A stretch of 21,375 nt of DNA from Gnetum montanum (lineage: Eukaryota > Streptophyta > Gnetopsida > Gnetales > Gnetaceae). The position numbers were made by a program, and so were the translations under genes. The number at the start of each line of letters is the position of its first letter. Positions within the stretch are counted from its first letter, which is position 1. A model generated the notes under the pieces. That model was not told the DNA's origin and did no database searches. It saw nothing but the letters and a program-made list of their open reading frames with translations. The DNA lies in NCBI GenBank assembly GCA_015680685.1, contig MNCI01006949.1, forward strand, positions 1 to 21,375, written 5' to 3'. Below, one piece after another: positions 19,024 through 21,375 of the stretch.

Positions 19024-19891
19024 TGATGAGTAACCAAGTGTCCCCTACACCCAACCATACAAATCACAAGCATGTACGTGCAATCTAGTCAAATTCTATG
19101 GATGGGACTAGTGTATATCTAGATTATTAACTGTTGATCTCAAGTTTTTGTCTTCTCACTTGGACTAGTGATAGCTTTGTGACATATGGTTTAGTCCAAA
19201 ATGAGGCATTATTTATTGATTTGCAACTATGGCTAAGATAGATAAAATCATGAAAATTAATGATTTAATTAGTCTAAATAATAACAACAAAATAAATCTT
19301 AAATTATCCTAAGGATGATAAGTATCCATTTCTAGTTTGTTGTACAGGTCCTAAACTCACATACTTACTATTGGGATTGCCAAGTGTCATGCTACTAGGA
19401 AAATCAAATAATAATGCTACTAAGATTACCAAGTGCATATGTGTTTACACTCAAAACTAGTTGTGCTCATTCCTCCAATTAATTAACATGCATAAAAATG
19501 AAAATATTAACTAAGTACACAAAAAGTAAAGTGTGTTGAAAATAAATTTATTCTAGGTCAAAATGATACAATGAATATAAATCAATCTTGATCTTATTTT
19601 CATTCATGGAATGTGTCCAAGTACAATTCCACTTAAATAAGACTCCTTATAATTGACTCAAATCCATGCTACAAGCACTCATTGACTATTTTCTAAGTCC
19701 TATGGAAGAAAACTAGAAGATTCTAGTTGCTAGATTGATTGAAGGTGCCATAAATGTGCCAAGTGTTTGCACTTATATAGACTTTGGGAGGATCAACATT
19801 GATGCACTTGTGCCAACACATCCTAATATGTGTCAATGAGGCTATGTCAATAGGCATGCATCAACATAGTTGACCTACTGATGCTTTATCA
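19024..19891 (-). repeat. 3' LTR of element D
   Basis: On the minus strand it runs from TGATAAAGCATC to GGTTACTCATCA (868 bp), with TG...CA ends. The terminal 80 bases match the LTR ends of element A (TTTGACTAGAT, TATGGTTGGG, ACTCATCA). The U3 start is rich in short inverted repeats, for example GCATCA and TGATGC at 19858-19884, and ATCAACATTGAT near 19792-19803. Confidence 0.75.
19773..19780 (-). promoter_or_regulatory. TATA box of LTR D
   Basis: On the minus strand, GTCTATATAAGTGCAAAC gives a strong TATATAAG about 110 bp into the LTR, comparable with about 85 bp in element A. Confidence 0.6.
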
Positions 19892-19903
19892 TACCCCCAC
19901 AAC
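19892..19903 (-). other. Polypurine tract of element D
   Basis: On the minus strand, GTTGTGGGGGTA directly precedes the LTR start TGATAAAG, the same GGGGGTA|TGAT junction as in element A. Confidence 0.7.
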
Positions 19904-20413
19904 TAACTGAAAACTCATCCTTGGGTGAAAAAATTGAAATAGAGTTTGTGACAAAATTTGGGGAAGTATTAACTAACTAACTATAATAAATAAAAGAACT
20001 TGCGTGCCATTTCAAATAGTTTAAAAGTTAGTGTAATGTACAAAGAGATTGGACACTTTCTAGAAAAAATTAGCAAGTACTTGATGGATGGATGGAGGCA
20101 AGATGAAGTTTTCAAACCGCACTTAGAGGTGGATGCTATTATGGCATGGAGGATCCTTTAGCACATACTTGCTCTTCTAAAGGTCAAGGCTACATTATTT
20201 CCATTGAACATTGAAAGAGTGCCTTCATCTTTTCCTCCTTGCCCCATGGGTCATGAATGGTCTAGGCTACTTTGCCTAGATGAGCTAGTGTAAGTACATC
20301 CCATGGGCATTGAAGTGAGGGAAACATCTCCTCTACATTGATAAACTAGGTTGTGAATTGCTTACATTTGATGTCAAATTTATGAATAATATTTTGTAGC
20401 TTGTTGTAGTCAT
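19904..20413 (-). other. Spacer between post-pol ORF and polypurine tract of element D
   Basis: About 510 bp follow the last codon of the coiled-coil ORF. Frames are closed here and no domain was recognised. Confidence 0.4.
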
Positions 20414-21375
20414 TTATTCTCCTAGGCAGGTCCCAGCAACAAATCTATGATAAGCGAATTTTCTTCTAAGAATTTTAAGCTCTACATTGGCCACTTCCAA
20501 CTTCTGTTTAGTCACTTTGTGGAGCTTCAACTCTACCTCCTTCCAATTTTGATCTAGGCCTCTCTATTGTTAGCATTACAAAGTTTGCATACTGGAGGTT
20601 GGCTTGCTCCATGTATTTAGTCATCTCTTCACTTTGCAACTCCTTTAGGTAGATTTCTATTTGGGTGCAAGCATTAAGACTATCAAAGATGGGCTGCCAT
20701 ACATTGCCTTCTAGTTTGAGTTGTTAGAGGGATTTGTTTACATTTACCTTAGCCAACTTGATTTCCTTTTTGTTGACTTACTTAAGCATCTTGACCTAGT
20801 CCTTGTAATGGTTCTTAACAAATTCATATTTTAGGGCCTCATTCTTCTAGGAAACAACCTCAATTATGGTCTTTTGGTAAAGGACACAAACCTCCTTCAT
20901 TGAGAGATTCTTATTTTCAACAACTGACCTTCTTGAGTCTAAGTTCACCTTGGCAAGCTACTTCTATTTTTGACAAATGTACTCCACCATTTGATGTTTT
21001 TGTTGTTTAGCATTCCATAGGCAATGATTATCTTGGATAAGCATCATATTTTTCTTGCAAACTTGATAGAGGTCATGGTCATTGGAATTTACCATTGCTT
21101 TAGACAATGATGCATCAAAGATCACGATATCCTTGGCATTCTTAGCCTCTTGGTATTTTTGTTGAATTTGTTTAAAAGCTTCATCTTTAGTAAGTTATGG
21201 CTTGAGAATGGTAGGATTAGAAAGACAAGCTCTAAGCTTTGCAACCTTAGTAGTCAACTATAAATTGCTAGTAGTGGCCTCCTCAAGTTGCACATTTCAA
21301 ATCAATATCTTGTCCCTTTTCTCTAATAATAGTGACTACGTAGCTAATATGTCTTCTAGGGGATCAAGGATCTCT
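20414..21375 (-). pseudogene. Decayed charged, coiled-coil-like ORF of element D (partial)
   Basis: On the minus strand one frame reads from the right edge to about 20555 with around ten stops and no indel, then after one shift continues to a TAA at 20416-20414. The product is rich in Lys, Glu, Gln and Leu, with stretches such as DEAFKQIQQKYQEAKNAKD, YLKELQSEEMTKYMEQANLQ and VELKLHKVTKQKLEVANVEL. Heptad-like spacing suggests a coiled coil. It lies between pol and the 3' LTR, where Athila-type elements have an env-like ORF and some plant elements carry a plant mobile domain protein. No transmembrane segment was seen, which argues against an envelope. Family and function are unknown. As in element A, many stops are one C-to-T step from Gln. 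Confidence 0.55.

Larger units (their letters stand above)
19024..21375 (-). mobile_element. LTR retrotransposon D, 3' part (minus strand)
   Basis: This is the 3' end of a minus-strand LTR element that continues beyond the right edge. It has a full LTR (19024-19891), an adjoining polypurine tract, a spacer and a decayed post-pol ORF. The LTR end is similar to element A (GGTTGGG...ACTCATCA) and the LTR body to element B, so A, B and D belong to related families. The polypurine tract on the right side identifies this LTR as the 3' one. Confidence 0.75.

Noticed and set aside
1-21375. CRISPR arrays, bacterial operons, prophage or defence systems
   Set aside because: No regular spaced repeats or prokaryotic genes were seen; the content is that of a plant nuclear genome.

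Overview
The window looks like intergenic DNA from a large-genome seed plant. It is AT-rich, holds almost no intact coding sequence, and is mostly layers of old, point-mutated retrotransposons. The markers are plant Ty3/gypsy LTR elements primed by tRNA-Asp, a plant-type LINE with a low-complexity A-rich tail, and tRNA-derived SINE-like copies. A gymnosperm is a reasonable guess because the copies are ancient yet little rearranged, but nothing in the sequence proves it.

Layout. (1) Bases 1-1769 are a minus-strand LTR element (B): its 5' LTR (1079-1769, cut short), a decayed primer site and the start of a gag-position ORF running left out of the window. (2) Bases 1770-11506 are a complete but dead plus-strand Ty3/gypsy element (A) of the Tat/Athila type: LTR, tRNA-Asp primer site, gag, protease, reverse transcriptase, RNase H, integrase, a 1.9-kb post-pol segment, polypurine tract and LTR. 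The LTRs differ at very roughly one position in ten. (3) Bases 11507-12000 are a minus-strand fragment (C) related to B. (4) Bases 12003-13227 carry four SINE-like copies of two families, the first two plus and the last two minus. (5) Bases 13228-16227 are lower-repeat DNA with one candidate small gene on the minus strand (14183-14491) and a TATA box upstream. (6) Bases 16240-17423 are a 5'-truncated, GC-rich LINE flanked by an exact 12-bp target-site duplication. (7) Bases 17436-19023 are AT-rich with a short repeated motif. (8) Bases 19024-21375 are the 3' LTR, polypurine tract and last internal part of another minus-strand LTR element (D), including a decayed charged, probably coiled-coil ORF between pol and LTR.

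Element A would once have encoded a gag-pol polyprotein that packaged, primed (tRNA-Asp), copied and integrated its own RNA. It now carries some fifty in-frame stops, but its reading frame is almost free of indels. The most interesting signals are this substitution-only decay pattern, the three near-copies of the polypurine tract, the post-pol coiled-coil ORF of element D, the inverted pairing of SINEs and the small unrecognised gene. All family calls rest on reading motifs by eye; no database search was possible.
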